Source of the DNA: Lachnoclostridium sp. UBA3775
Lineage (GTDB): Bacteria; Bacillota; Clostridia; Lachnospirales; Lachnospiraceae
Direction: 5' to 3'
DNA: 11,994 bases
Assembly: GCA_002369525.1 (NCBI GenBank)
Contig: DFFN01000190.1
Coordinates: 1 to 11,994 of the forward strand
A program made the translations under genes and the position numbers. Of this stretch, positions 1-6,611 are shown in pieces. Positions within the stretch are counted from its first letter, which is position 1, and each line of letters starts with the position of its first letter. The notes under the pieces were generated by a model. That model was not told the origin of the DNA. It was given only the letters and a program-made list of their open reading frames with translations, and did not search any database.

Positions 1-32
1 ACAATTTTGTCCATTGTCTTTTCTACTGCCAT
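1..32 (-). CDS. glyS: Glycyl-tRNA synthetase, first 11 codons (partial)
   Basis: Only the start is visible: ATG at 32-30 preceded by GGAGG at 42-38 with a 5-nt spacer. It reads MAVEKTMDKIV and runs off the window. This matches the usual N-terminus of the single-chain (alpha2, class II) bacterial glycyl-tRNA synthetase, which opens with a KTM-x-KIV-type segment. That enzyme charges tRNA-Gly with glycine in the cytoplasm using ATP. Position supports the call: in Firmicutes the glycyl-tRNA synthetase gene(s) commonly follow era and recO, and both lie upstream here, separated by the inserted cyclase and sucrose genes. The leader from the proposed promoter is only about 40 nt, too short for a T-box. 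Eleven residues are little evidence, so the call rests on motif plus synteny. Confidence 0.72.
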   Translation of the reverse strand, partial: MAVEKTMDKI

Positions 33-80
33 TTCAGCCTCCGAATATGGGTTTTCTCACCCTTTTTTAATACTTTTTGA

Positions 81-109
81 AGTTTATCAATTTTTCGGGA
101 AAATGTCAA
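81..109 (-). promoter_or_regulatory. Sigma-A type promoter for glyS
   Basis: On the minus strand a perfect -35 box TTGACA (109-104) is followed after 17 nt by TAAACT (86-81, 4 of 6 matches to the -10 consensus). Transcription would start near position 74, giving a leader of about 42 nt before the glyS ATG. The -35 box begins only 14 nt after the sacA stop codon, and no intrinsic terminator is visible between sacA and this promoter. The synthetase may therefore be made both from its own promoter and by read-through from the sucrose operon. The promoter is predicted from sequence only. Confidence 0.6.
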
Positions 110-123
110 GATGCTGTACGCTT

Positions 124-1581
124 TTATTTCAGGGACCAGATTTTTATTTCTGCCTTTCCCCTGTCTGTCCGCAAATATTTCTCGTGTTCCGTCGAAAAAA
201 CCCTGCTTGTAAAGACAGCTTCACCGTCATTGACAAAAATCTCTACCGAACTGGAATCGATAAATACCCTGAGTTCCGAAAGGGCCGCAGACAGCTGCAG
301 CTTTCTTGAAGGTCCTTCGCTTTCGTTAAAAACGATATCCATTCCGCTTCTGTCTATTTCAAGTTTTTTTTCGGAGGCATCATAAGAAACCGAAAGACCG
401 CCCTGTCCGTCCTTTCCCGCAAATAAGCGCATCGAAAATCCTGAGCCTTCTTCGGCATCCGTTTTTATTAGAAGTTCCGCTGCCTTAGGAAGCTTTACAT
501 TCTCATAATCACCGGCTCCGGCTTCAATTTCTTCTTTCCTTAAGCTTTCGAGCTCCTTCACCGGTTTTTGGATCAGTCTTCCGTTTTTTACCGAAAGCTC
601 TCTGGGCAGGGTAAGACATCCCGACCACTCTTCCTCGTCGGTCGGATAAGTGACATCTGGAAGTCCCATCCATGCGGAAAGGATGTGCCTGCCGGTTCCC
701 GCTGCACAGGCCGCAGCATAAAAATCAAATCCGAAATCCAAGAATTCCAGCTTACCCTCCGGCAGAAATACAAGCTTGTCCCAATCCATCTTTCCGACAA
801 GATAGGTATTATGGTTCTGACTTCCGCCACGTCCGGGAAGTGACAGATGCTGAGGGCAGAAAATGAGTACGTCCTTTCCGTCGATATGTTCTATGGACGG
901 ACATTCCCACATGATTCCGAGGTCTTCATAGCCCGGCACGCTGAGTTCTCCTGCAAATTCATATCCCGAAACCGCATTATCTGATTTATATACGATCACC
1001 CTTCCCTTCTTTTCCGGGGTCTGGGCACCGAGTATGATATAGTATTTTTCTTTTTCCTTTATATAGACAATCTTGGGATCCCTCTGATGTTCAGTATAGA
1101 CGGGATTTTCTGAAAACAGCGGCTTTTCCGCCTTTGTTATCTTACCTTCCCTGTCCATCGAAGCAAGCAAGGTAAAGGGATGTCTCACATAATCCGCATC
1201 TCTGTGGTTTCCCGTATAATAAAGATACAAAATATCATCAAGCACGAATCCCGAACCCGAATATGCTCCTTTATTGTCAAGTGCATCACCTTCATCCGGC
1301 GAAATACCGATACCACAGTCCTCCCAGTTTATAAGATCCCGGGACTTAACATGATACCAGTATTTAAGGCCATGTACGGCACCCCAGGGGCACCACTGAT
1401 AAAACAAATGCCAGTTTCCGTCAAAAAAGGTAAATCCGTTCGGGTCGTTAAGCAGCCCGCTTACCGCCTGAATATGATAGTTCTGGCGGTAAACCGATTT
1501 TTCCGCTCTGTCATGAAGCTCCTTTATTTCCGAAAGATCCTTAAGATACCTGTATTTTTCTTCTCTGGTCCATTCTTTCAT
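124..1581 (-). CDS. sacA: Sucrose-6-phosphate hydrolase (GH32 invertase)
   Basis: The protein has 485 residues and splits the sucrose-6-phosphate delivered by the PTS into glucose-6-phosphate and fructose in the cytoplasm. No signal peptide is seen. The N-terminal five-bladed propeller carries the GH32 catalytic triad. The nucleophile is D46 in LNDPNG, the transition-state stabiliser is D168 in QRDP, and the acid/base is E226 in WECPS. The C-terminal GH32 beta-sandwich (about 340-485) has the typical segment FIDSSSVEIFVNDGE. Length fits the family (about 470-490). I chose ATG at 1581 because AAAGGA lies 6 nt upstream; a TTG at 1596 would add five residues but overlaps that ribosome binding site. 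The gene starts 18 nt after the ptsI stop and is last in the sucrose operon. GH32 also includes inulinases and levanases, but the cytoplasmic form beside a sucrose PTS makes sucrose-6-phosphate the likely substrate. Confidence 0.93.
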   Translation of the reverse strand: MKEWTREEKYRYLKDLSEIKELHDRAEKSVYRQNYHIQAVSGLLNDPNGFTFFDGNWHLFYQWCPWGAVHGLKYWYHVKSRDLINWEDCGIGISPDEGDALDNKGAYSGSGFVLDDILYLYYTGNHRDADYVRHPFTLLASMDREGKITKAEKPLFSENPVYTEHQRDPKIVYIKEKEKYYIILGAQTPEKKGRVIVYKSDNAVSGYEFAGELSVPGYEDLGIMWECPSIEHIDGKDVLIFCPQHLSLPGRGGSQNHNTYLVGKMDWDKLVFLPEGKLEFLDFGFDFYAAACAAGTGRHILSAWMGLPDVTYPTDEEEWSGCLTLPRELSVKNGRLIQKPVKELESLRKEEIEAGAGDYENVKLPKAAELLIKTDAEEGSGFSMRLFAGKDGQGGLSVSYDASEKKLEIDRSGMDIVFNESEGPSRKLQLSAALSELRVFIDSSSVEIFVNDGEAVFTSRVFSTEHEKYLRTDRGKAEIKIWSLK

Positions 1582-1587
1582 ATGCGG

Positions 1588-1593
1588 TCCTTT
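1588..1593 (-). promoter_or_regulatory. Ribosome binding site that fixes the sacA start
   Basis: AAAGGA on the minus strand with a 6-nt spacer to the ATG at 1581. It lies inside the extension that an upstream TTG start at 1596 would give, so the ATG is preferred. Confidence 0.65.
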
Positions 1594-1599
1594 CAAAGT

Positions 1600-3249
1600 C
1601 TATGCTTTCTGCTTTTTATATTCCGAAACATCGGTTTCAAGCACAGTCTTTCTGATTGAAAGAATTCTTCCGGGTGATACCGAAAGCTCATCATAACCCA
1701 TGGCAAGAAATTCCTTTGTAAGCGAAAGATCCGCTCCGAGCTCTCCGCATATGCCCGCCCATGCGCCGTGACGATGTGCCGCATCCACAACCATCTTAAG
1801 CATTTTCATAATTGCCGGATGATGAGGATCATAGAACATATCGAGCGACTGATTCTGCCTGTCGATTGCAAGCGTGTACTGGGTAAGGTCATTTGTGCCT
1901 ACGCTGAAGAAATCAACCTCCTCAGCAAGCTCGTCGGCAATCATGACCGCTGCCGGAGTTTCTATCATTATTCCAAGTTCAATATTTTTGTCGTAGTTCA
2001 GTCCTTCGCTGTCAAGCTCAGCCTTGATGTTTTCCACTATACTCTTAATTTTCTTAACTTCGTCAACCGATATTATCATCGGGAACATAATGGAAATCTT
2101 CCCATACGCGCTGGCACGAAGTATTGCGCGAAGCTGTGTTCTGAACACATCCGGTCTGGTCAGGCATATTCTTATCGCACGTAGTCCGAGGGCGGGATTT
2201 TCCTCTGCGGGAAGGGCAAAATAGTCCGCCTGCTTGTCGGCTCCGATATCAAGGGTACGGATGATAACCTTCTTGCCGGCAAGAGTCTGGGCAACCTTTT
2301 TGTAGATCGCAAACTGTTCATCCTCGGTCGGATAATTGTCCGAGCCTAGATAAATAAATTCGGAACGGAAAAGTCCGATACCGCCGGCGTCATTCTTGAG
2401 CACAAGGCCGAGATCCTTTGTGTCGCCTATATTTGCGTAAAGGTTTATCTTCTGTCCGTCAAGAGTAATATTTTCCCTGCCCTTAAGCTGTTCCAGAAGT
2501 TTTTTCTTCTCCAGCTCATTTTCAAAAAGCTTTTTCTTTACTGCAAGAGTCTCATCGTCGGGATCTACATATACTTTTGCCTCATAGCCGTCAACCACTG
2601 CAAGCTTTCCGTCATATTTCTCATCGAGAGGGACAGGACAAGTGATAAGCGCCGGTATTCCCATCGTTTTGGCAAGTATGGAAGTATGTGAATTTGCGGA
2701 GCCGTGCACAGTAATAAATGACAGGATTTTTTCTTTATCCATCTGCACGGTTTCCGAAGGCGCAAGGTCATCCGCAACAACAATAACCGGCTCATCCGAA
2801 ACAAGACCGTCACCTGCGTTTCCGGAAAGGATACTTATCAATCTTTCTGAAACATCTTTAACATCCGCCGCCCTTGCCTGGAAATATGCCTCATCCATTT
2901 CCGAGAACATCTTTGCAAAATTGTCTCCAGTCTGGGCTATTGCATATTCGGCGTTTACCTGCTCCGTCTCTATCATGCTTTCCACGGATTCAATAAAATC
3001 TTCATCATCGACCATGAACTGATGCGCATGAAAGATTTCCGCGCCCGACTCGCCTACCTCCTTCAAAGCCTTATTGTAAAGCTCTTCCAGTTGTTCCATC
3101 GCCACTTCCCTGGCATTTTCATATCTTTTTATTTCCGCTGCGGAATCTTCCGTCTTCAGTCTTTTTACGGAATTTTCCTTCTTTTTATAGATGCTGAGTT
3201 TTCCTATCGCAATCCCCTCAAATACAGCTTTGCCCTCATATGTAAACAT
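1600..3249 (-). CDS. ptsI: PTS Enzyme I (PEP-protein phosphotransferase)
   Basis: The 549-residue cytoplasmic enzyme takes phosphate from PEP and passes it to HPr, the first step of every PTS. The N-terminal half holds the HPr-binding helical region and the swivelling phosphohistidine domain, with active His188 in GSANSHTSILAKTMGIPA. The C-terminal PEP-binding barrel shows R295 (GLFRSEF), R331 (RTLDIGADK), the signature GIMIETPAA to GTNDLTQY (about 426-458), and the catalytic cysteine C501 in GICGELGAD. It is somewhat shorter than the E. coli (575) and B. subtilis (570) proteins. ATG at 3249 is chosen because of a strong AGGAGGTG just upstream; a longer reading from 3294 starts at TTG and would overlap scrK. 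It lies between scrK (16 nt gap) and sacA (18 nt gap). The active-site loop departs from the usual GGRTSH, although the histidine is kept. Confidence 0.95.
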   Translation of the reverse strand: MFTYEGKAVFEGIAIGKLSIYKKKENSVKRLKTEDSAAEIKRYENAREVAMEQLEELYNKALKEVGESGAEIFHAHQFMVDDEDFIESVESMIETEQVNAEYAIAQTGDNFAKMFSEMDEAYFQARAADVKDVSERLISILSGNAGDGLVSDEPVIVVADDLAPSETVQMDKEKILSFITVHGSANSHTSILAKTMGIPALITCPVPLDEKYDGKLAVVDGYEAKVYVDPDDETLAVKKKLFENELEKKKLLEQLKGRENITLDGQKINLYANIGDTKDLGLVLKNDAGGIGLFRSEFIYLGSDNYPTEDEQFAIYKKVAQTLAGKKVIIRTLDIGADKQADYFALPAEENPALGLRAIRICLTRPDVFRTQLRAILRASAYGKISIMFPMIISVDEVKKIKSIVENIKAELDSEGLNYDKNIELGIMIETPAAVMIADELAEEVDFFSVGTNDLTQYTLAIDRQNQSLDMFYDPHHPAIMKMLKMVVDAAHRHGAWAGICGELGADLSLTKEFLAMGYDELSVSPGRILSIRKTVLETDVSEYKKQKA

Positions 3250-3253
3250 TTCG

Positions 3254-3261
3254 CACCTCCT
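3254..3261 (-). promoter_or_regulatory. Strong ribosome binding site that fixes the ptsI start
   Basis: AGGAGGTG on the minus strand, with GGAGG 6 nt from the ATG at 3249. It lies in the 16-nt gap between the scrK stop and ptsI and rules out the longer TTG start at 3294. Confidence 0.75.
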
Positions 3262-3265
3262 GTTG

Positions 3266-4150
3266 TCATTTCTGCCCGCAGGCGTCCATTGCAAGCTTTA
3301 TGCAACCCATTATCCCCTGATCATCATTTAATGCAGCAGGTATAATATATCTGTCCATATCATTAAGTTCTTCGGTTCTGATATAGCCATTAAGATTTTC
3401 TTTTACTTTTTCCCTTATCATCGGAAAAAGCGACATCTGATGCATTACACCGCCCCCGAGTATTATAACCTGGGGACTTGTGATCAGTATCAGGTTGGCA
3501 AGAGCCTGGGCAATATAATAGCTTTCAAGCTCCCATACCTCGCTTCTGTCGGAAAGTTCTTTTCCCGGCTTTCCCCATCTTTCTTCTATCGCGGGCCCTG
3601 CGGCCAGTCCTTCAAAACAGTTTTTGTGGAAAGGACATTTTCCGGCATAGGTATCATTTTCTGCTTTTACAAGCGTCATATGTCCAAGCTCGGGATGAAG
3701 CATACCATGAACAATTTTACCGCCCGACAGGATTCCGCCGCCTATTCCCGTGCCGATCGTTATATAAAGGGCATCAGAAAGATTTTTGGCCGCGCCCCAG
3801 GTTGCCTCGCCAAGCATGGAACCGTTCACATCGGTGTCAAAGCCTATGGGTACATTAAGCGCTTTTTTCATGGTTCCGACCAGATCGTAACCGCTCCAGC
3901 GAAGCTTCGGTGTTTCCTGAATATGGCCGTACTCCGGTGTATTTTTGTCAAGCTCTACCGGTCCGAAGCTTGCGATTCCAAGTGCTTTAATATCTTTATT
4001 TTCAAAATATTCGATTACCGCAGGCATGGTTTCCTCGGGAGTTTTCGTAGGAATTGATTTCTGTTCAATAATCCTGCCGTTTTCATCCCCGATGGCGCAT
4101 ACCATTTTTGTGCCGCCTGCCTCAAGTGCTCCGTATAACAATTCAACCAC
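3266..4150 (-). CDS. scrK: ROK-family fructokinase
   Basis: The protein, up to 294 residues, phosphorylates the fructose released by SacA with ATP to fructose-6-phosphate. Family marks are the N-terminal phosphate-binding loop GALEAGGTK (7-15), the catalytic aspartate D107 in DTDVNG, the second phosphate loop IGTGIGGG (132-139), and the zinc site H157 (HPELGH), C172, H175 and C178 (CPFHKNC). Length matches Streptococcus and Bacillus ROK fructokinases (about 290-300). The start is uncertain. GTG at 4150 has no clear ribosome binding site, whereas TTG at 4141 would begin MLYGALEAGGTK, closer to the family N-terminus, with a purine-rich GGGGTGG ahead of it. The gene sits between ptsH and ptsI, after an 89-nt gap containing a strong hairpin. 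Fructose is inferred from the zinc motif and context; mannose is a known second substrate of such enzymes. Confidence 0.92.
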   Translation of the reverse strand: MVELLYGALEAGGTKMVCAIGDENGRIIEQKSIPTKTPEETMPAVIEYFENKDIKALGIASFGPVELDKNTPEYGHIQETPKLRWSGYDLVGTMKKALNVPIGFDTDVNGSMLGEATWGAAKNLSDALYITIGTGIGGGILSGGKIVHGMLHPELGHMTLVKAENDTYAGKCPFHKNCFEGLAAGPAIEERWGKPGKELSDRSEVWELESYYIAQALANLILITSPQVIILGGGVMHQMSLFPMIREKVKENLNGYIRTEELNDMDRYIIPAALNDDQGIMGCIKLAMDACGQK

Positions 4151-4162
4151 CCCGCAAGTCTA

Positions 4163-4168
4163 ATTATA
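4163..4168 (-). promoter_or_regulatory. Possible internal -10 box before scrK
   Basis: A perfect TATAAT on the minus strand directly after the hairpin. The best -35 partner at 17 nt spacing is CTTTCA (4191-4186), which is weak at 3 of 6 and falls mostly in the hairpin loop. A transcript from here would have a leader of only about 6-15 nt. AT-rich sequence can produce this by chance. Confidence 0.25.
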
Positions 4169-4172
4169 TTTT

Positions 4173-4200
4173 CGGGGTTTTCTCGTGAAAGAAAACCCCG
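4173..4200 (-). repeat. Perfect 11-bp hairpin between ptsH and scrK
   Basis: Minus-strand arms CGGGGTTTTCT and AGAAAACCCCG pair perfectly around a 6-nt loop, TTCACG. The 3' side is followed by AAAATATAATT, not a T-run, so it is not a standard intrinsic terminator in the direction of the genes. The opposite strand also lacks a T-run after the stem. In an operon transcript such a stem between cistrons could shield upstream mRNA from 3' exonucleases or mark a processing site, making scrA-ptsH more abundant than scrK-ptsI-sacA. That role is inferred. Confidence 0.7.
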
Positions 4201-4239
4201 GCATGTGCTTAATAATCAATGATCGGTTTTAAGGAATTC

Positions 4240-4497
4240 CTAAAAATTAGCCTTCATAAAGCTTTCGATTGCAGCAGCTGCTGCCTCCTCATCTTCCCCT
4301 TCAACCTTTATGGTCACTTCATCGCCTTTTACTATTCCCATTCCCATGAGCTTCATGAGGGAAGTAGCCTTTGCGCTCTTCTCACCTTTGTTAAAGGTAA
4401 TCGTGCTTGCAAATTTCTTAGCCTCCTGAACCAAAAGGCCTGCAGGTCTTGCATGGATTCCAACCTCATCAGTGATCACATACTTAAATTCTTTCAT
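4240..4497 (-). CDS. ptsH: Phosphocarrier protein HPr
   Basis: The small cytoplasmic carrier of 85 residues moves phosphate from Enzyme I to the EIIA domain. The active histidine is H15 in GIHARPAG, exactly at the family position, and length is normal (85-89). Serine 46 is present in KATSLMKLMG; in Firmicutes this serine is the target of HPr kinase for CcpA-dependent catabolite repression. The following residues (L47, K49, L50) look partly like the E. coli protein, so regulation by Ser46 phosphorylation is possible but unproven. H15 excludes the regulatory paralogue Crh. The ATG at 4497 follows GGAGG with an 8-nt spacer and lies 17 nt after the scrA stop, so it is surely co-transcribed with scrA. 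Finding HPr inside a sugar operon, separated from ptsI by a kinase gene, is uncommon. Confidence 0.96.
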   Translation of the reverse strand: MKEFKYVITDEVGIHARPAGLLVQEAKKFASTITFNKGEKSAKATSLMKLMGMGIVKGDEVTIKVEGEDEEAAAAAIESFMKANF

Positions 4498-4514
4498 TGT
4501 TTATTCCTCCTGAA

Positions 4515-6473
4515 TTATATTTTTACATTCTCATAATCATCGCTGTTGGTCAGAAGGACCACAACGGTTTCGGCCTTTCCGGCCGCCTTGATCTTCGCCC
4601 TGTCAAATTCGAGAAGCTTCTGTCCTTTGACTACATTATCGCCCTCAGAAACATAAGGAGTAAATCCGTCACCCTTCATTTCAACCGTATCGATTCCAAC
4701 ATGGATCAGCAGTTCCATATCTTCTGCGCCGGTAATTCCTATCGCATGTTTACTTTCTGCCACGGTACTTATCTCACCATCCATGGGTGCATATACAATT
4801 CCTTCGTCAGGCTCGATTCCTACGCCCTGTCCCATCATTCCGGATGCGAAGGTAGGATCATTTATCTCTGTATACGGAATAACTTTTCCTTTTGTAGGCT
4901 GTCCAATTTCTCCTGCCGAGCAGCTTATTACGGTATTTGCAGTGATTTCTTTTCCTTCATCTGCCTTTGGCTCACAAGCCACGGGCTCAGCCTTCTTCGG
5001 TTCTTCCACGGAAGATGCTCCTGCCGATGCGGAAGCTGTAGCTGCTGCCGCCTCAGCCGCTTCTTCTTTCCATAATACCATTGTAAGGGCAAATGCCACT
5101 CCGCCTGAGATTGCCAGAAGTATCGTATATTTTACACCATTGTTGATCGTCAGGTAACCGGGAATACCTGTAACACCGTATGCCGTAGCACCTATCTTTG
5201 CCAGTGCGCCGAATACCGCACCGCAGGCAGCACCTATCATGCCGCAGACAAAGGGTTTCATAAATCGCAGGTTAACACCGAAAATCGCAGGTTCGGTGAT
5301 ACCGAGCGAGGCGGAAAGTGCCGAAGGAACCGCAACCGTCTTAAGCTTAGCCTGTCTGCATTTGATACCTACCGCAAGACACGCGCCAAACTGGGCAAAG
5401 TTCGCTGCTGAAGCTATCGGCATCCATGTATTGAGACCGTCCGCCGAAAGCATACCTGCCTCTATAACGTTGTACATATGGTGAAGACCCATTACCACCG
5501 TAACGGGATACAGCGCACCCATTACAAATGCACCCGGCGTAAATTTTACGAGCCATTTTGCGCCGTCAAGAACATAATTTTCAAGAGTAGCAAAAACGGG
5601 ACCGATAACTACGAAAGTAAAAAGGGCGGTAACAAATACCGTTGTGATCGGAACAACGAAAAGATCGATCATTTCATTTACATGGTCATGCAGCCATTTT
5701 TCTATTTTGCTCATGAACCAGACGGCAATCATTACCGGTATTACATGACCCTGATAACCATGTCTCGAAATAGAGCCCACAACATAGTCGCCCACCTTCA
5801 GGTTTCCGAAAAGATTCCATGTAGGTATCTTTCCGTTCGAGACTCCGAAGAAACTGTTGATAGCCTCCTCACTGCCGACATTCCATCCGTTCAAAAGACC
5901 CGTGTGGACCATCATAAGACCGATAACTGCAGCAAGATAAATATTTCCGCCGAAAACCCTTGCGGCACTGACCGCAACGATTACCGGTAGAAATGCAAAT
6001 GCTGTATTTGCAACCATATCAAGGAAAGCATACCAGTCTGTATCCGCAAACTCCGGAAAGGCCTTGCCGAGTGCCTCGACAACACCCATCATCAGACCGG
6101 ATGCCACTATGGCAGGAAGTATCGGCACAAAAACATCACCGACGGATTTCAACATTTTCTTCCATGCCGGCTGTTTTGCTGCGGCAGCCGCCTTTACATC
6201 ATCCTTGGTTGCGGCAGTCATTCCGGTCACCGCAAGGAACTGATCATAGACCTTGTTAACAGTACCGGTTCCGATTATCAGCTGAAGCTGGCCGCTGTTT
6301 TCAAACATACCCTTAACGCCTTCTACTGCTTCAAGCTTTTTTTTGTCAATCTTGGAATTGTCTTTGATAACCAGACGAAGTCTGGTCGCACAATGCGCCG
6401 CCTGGGCAACATTTTCACGCCCGCCGATATTAGACACTATCTCCTCTGCGCACTTTCTGTAATCTAGAGCCAT
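4515..6473 (-). CDS. scrA: Sucrose PTS transporter, EIIBCA fusion
   Basis: The 652-residue membrane permease of the glucose/sucrose PTS superfamily imports sucrose and phosphorylates it to sucrose-6-phosphate. Domains in order: EIIB (about 1-85) with phosphorylated C28 in AAHCATRLRL; hydrophobic EIIC (about 105-468) with the family motif GITEPAIFGV (391-400); an Ala/Glu/Pro-rich linker (about 470-510); and a glucose-type EIIA (about 515-652) with H576 and active H591 in LLIHVGIDTV. All phosphotransfer residues are present, so only HPr and Enzyme I are needed, and both are encoded downstream. ATG at 6473 has GGAGG at 9-nt spacing. It is first in the operon, behind a 138-nt control region. The sequence alone could fit trehalose or beta-glucoside transport; sucrose is assigned from the GH32 hydrolase and fructokinase in the same operon. 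Confidence 0.93.
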   Translation of the reverse strand: MALDYRKCAEEIVSNIGGRENVAQAAHCATRLRLVIKDNSKIDKKKLEAVEGVKGMFENSGQLQLIIGTGTVNKVYDQFLAVTGMTAATKDDVKAAAAAKQPAWKKMLKSVGDVFVPILPAIVASGLMMGVVEALGKAFPEFADTDWYAFLDMVANTAFAFLPVIVAVSAARVFGGNIYLAAVIGLMMVHTGLLNGWNVGSEEAINSFFGVSNGKIPTWNLFGNLKVGDYVVGSISRHGYQGHVIPVMIAVWFMSKIEKWLHDHVNEMIDLFVVPITTVFVTALFTFVVIGPVFATLENYVLDGAKWLVKFTPGAFVMGALYPVTVVMGLHHMYNVIEAGMLSADGLNTWMPIASAANFAQFGACLAVGIKCRQAKLKTVAVPSALSASLGITEPAIFGVNLRFMKPFVCGMIGAACGAVFGALAKIGATAYGVTGIPGYLTINNGVKYTILLAISGGVAFALTMVLWKEEAAEAAAATASASAGASSVEEPKKAEPVACEPKADEGKEITANTVISCSAGEIGQPTKGKVIPYTEINDPTFASGMMGQGVGIEPDEGIVYAPMDGEISTVAESKHAIGITGAEDMELLIHVGIDTVEMKGDGFTPYVSEGDNVVKGQKLLEFDRAKIKAAGKAETVVVLLTNSDDYENVKI

Positions 6474-6497
6474 ATGAAGTTACCTCCTCCCAATTGC

Positions 6498-6511
6498 AGC
6501 AAACCCGTTCA
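6498..6511 (-). promoter_or_regulatory. Possible CcpA cre site in the scrA leader
   Basis: TGAACGGGTTTGCT on the minus strand matches 12 of 14 positions of the cre consensus TGWAARCGYTWNCW. One of the two mismatches is in the normally conserved central CG (here GG), which weakens it. It lies about 40-50 nt downstream of the predicted start of transcription, where a bound CcpA would act as a roadblock. Catabolite control of a sucrose operon would be expected in a Firmicute with Ser46-bearing HPr. Confidence 0.3.
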
Positions 6512-6515
6512 CGGT

Positions 6516-6538
6516 CTGTTAAACCCTACGTAAAACAG
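6516..6538 (-). promoter_or_regulatory. Imperfect palindrome, candidate operator for the sucrose operon
   Basis: The minus-strand arms CTGTTTTAC and GTTTAACAG match at 7 of 9 positions around a 5-base centre, GTAGG. It lies about 12-34 nt downstream of the predicted transcription start, a sensible place for repressor binding. No matching regulator gene is in the window, so the protein that would bind it is unknown. Confidence 0.35.
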
Positions 6539-6556
6539 CCGCTAAAATACAATTCA

Positions 6557-6586
6557 ATATTAACATACACCCGGGCTTAATGTCAA
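6557..6586 (-). promoter_or_regulatory. Promoter of the sucrose operon
   Basis: On the minus strand a perfect -35 box TTGACA (6586-6581) is followed after 18 nt by TAATAT (6562-6557, 4 of 6 matches to the -10 consensus). Transcription would begin near 6550, giving a leader of about 76 nt before scrA. It is the only good promoter seen in the 138-nt gap after the diguanylate cyclase gene, and no terminator separates that gene from it. Confidence 0.6.
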
Positions 6587-6600
6587 CAAACATTCTCCGG
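6571..6600 (-). repeat. Interrupted inverted repeat over the -35 box
   Basis: Outer arms CCGG/CCGG and inner arms AATGT/ACATT flank the 6-nt centre TTGTTG, with small unpaired bulges between the outer and inner arms. It overlaps the TTGACA box of the sucrose promoter. It could be an operator, or a weak hairpin at the 3' end of the cyclase transcript. There is no following T-run, so it is not a terminator. The symmetry is modest and may be chance. Confidence 0.25.
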
Positions 6601-6611
6601 ATGTATGTAAT

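Noticed and set aside
49..67. GGGT/ACCC stem followed by six T on the plus strand, resembling a terminator.
   Set aside because: The stem is only 4 bp, it works only in the plus direction, and no plus-strand gene exists here. For the minus-strand genes it lies within the glyS leader without a T-run.
3250..3294. N-terminal extension of ptsI beginning at TTG 3294.
   Set aside because: It overlaps the scrK coding end, and a strong AGGAGGTG site lies just before ATG 3249, where Enzyme I homology begins.
3440..4057. Long plus-strand open frame of 205 codons opposite scrK.
   Set aside because: It is antisense to a well-supported ROK kinase, has no recognisable protein family features, and reads as low-quality shadow sequence rich in Cys, Arg and aromatic residues.
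4231..4242. Short palindrome AGGAATTCCT at the ptsH stop codon.
   Set aside because: Ten bases of symmetry in AT-rich sequence are likely by chance, and no T-run or known binding motif accompanies it.
4497..5075. Plus-strand open frame of 192 codons opposite the EIIA end of scrA.
   Set aside because: It mirrors the codon bias of scrA. Its Cys/Ser/Arg-rich end is the reverse reading of the Ala-rich linker, and no family is recognised.
6590..6611. Possible terminator after the diguanylate cyclase gene.
   Set aside because: The pairing ACATACAT with ATGTTTGT has mismatches and is not followed by a T-run.
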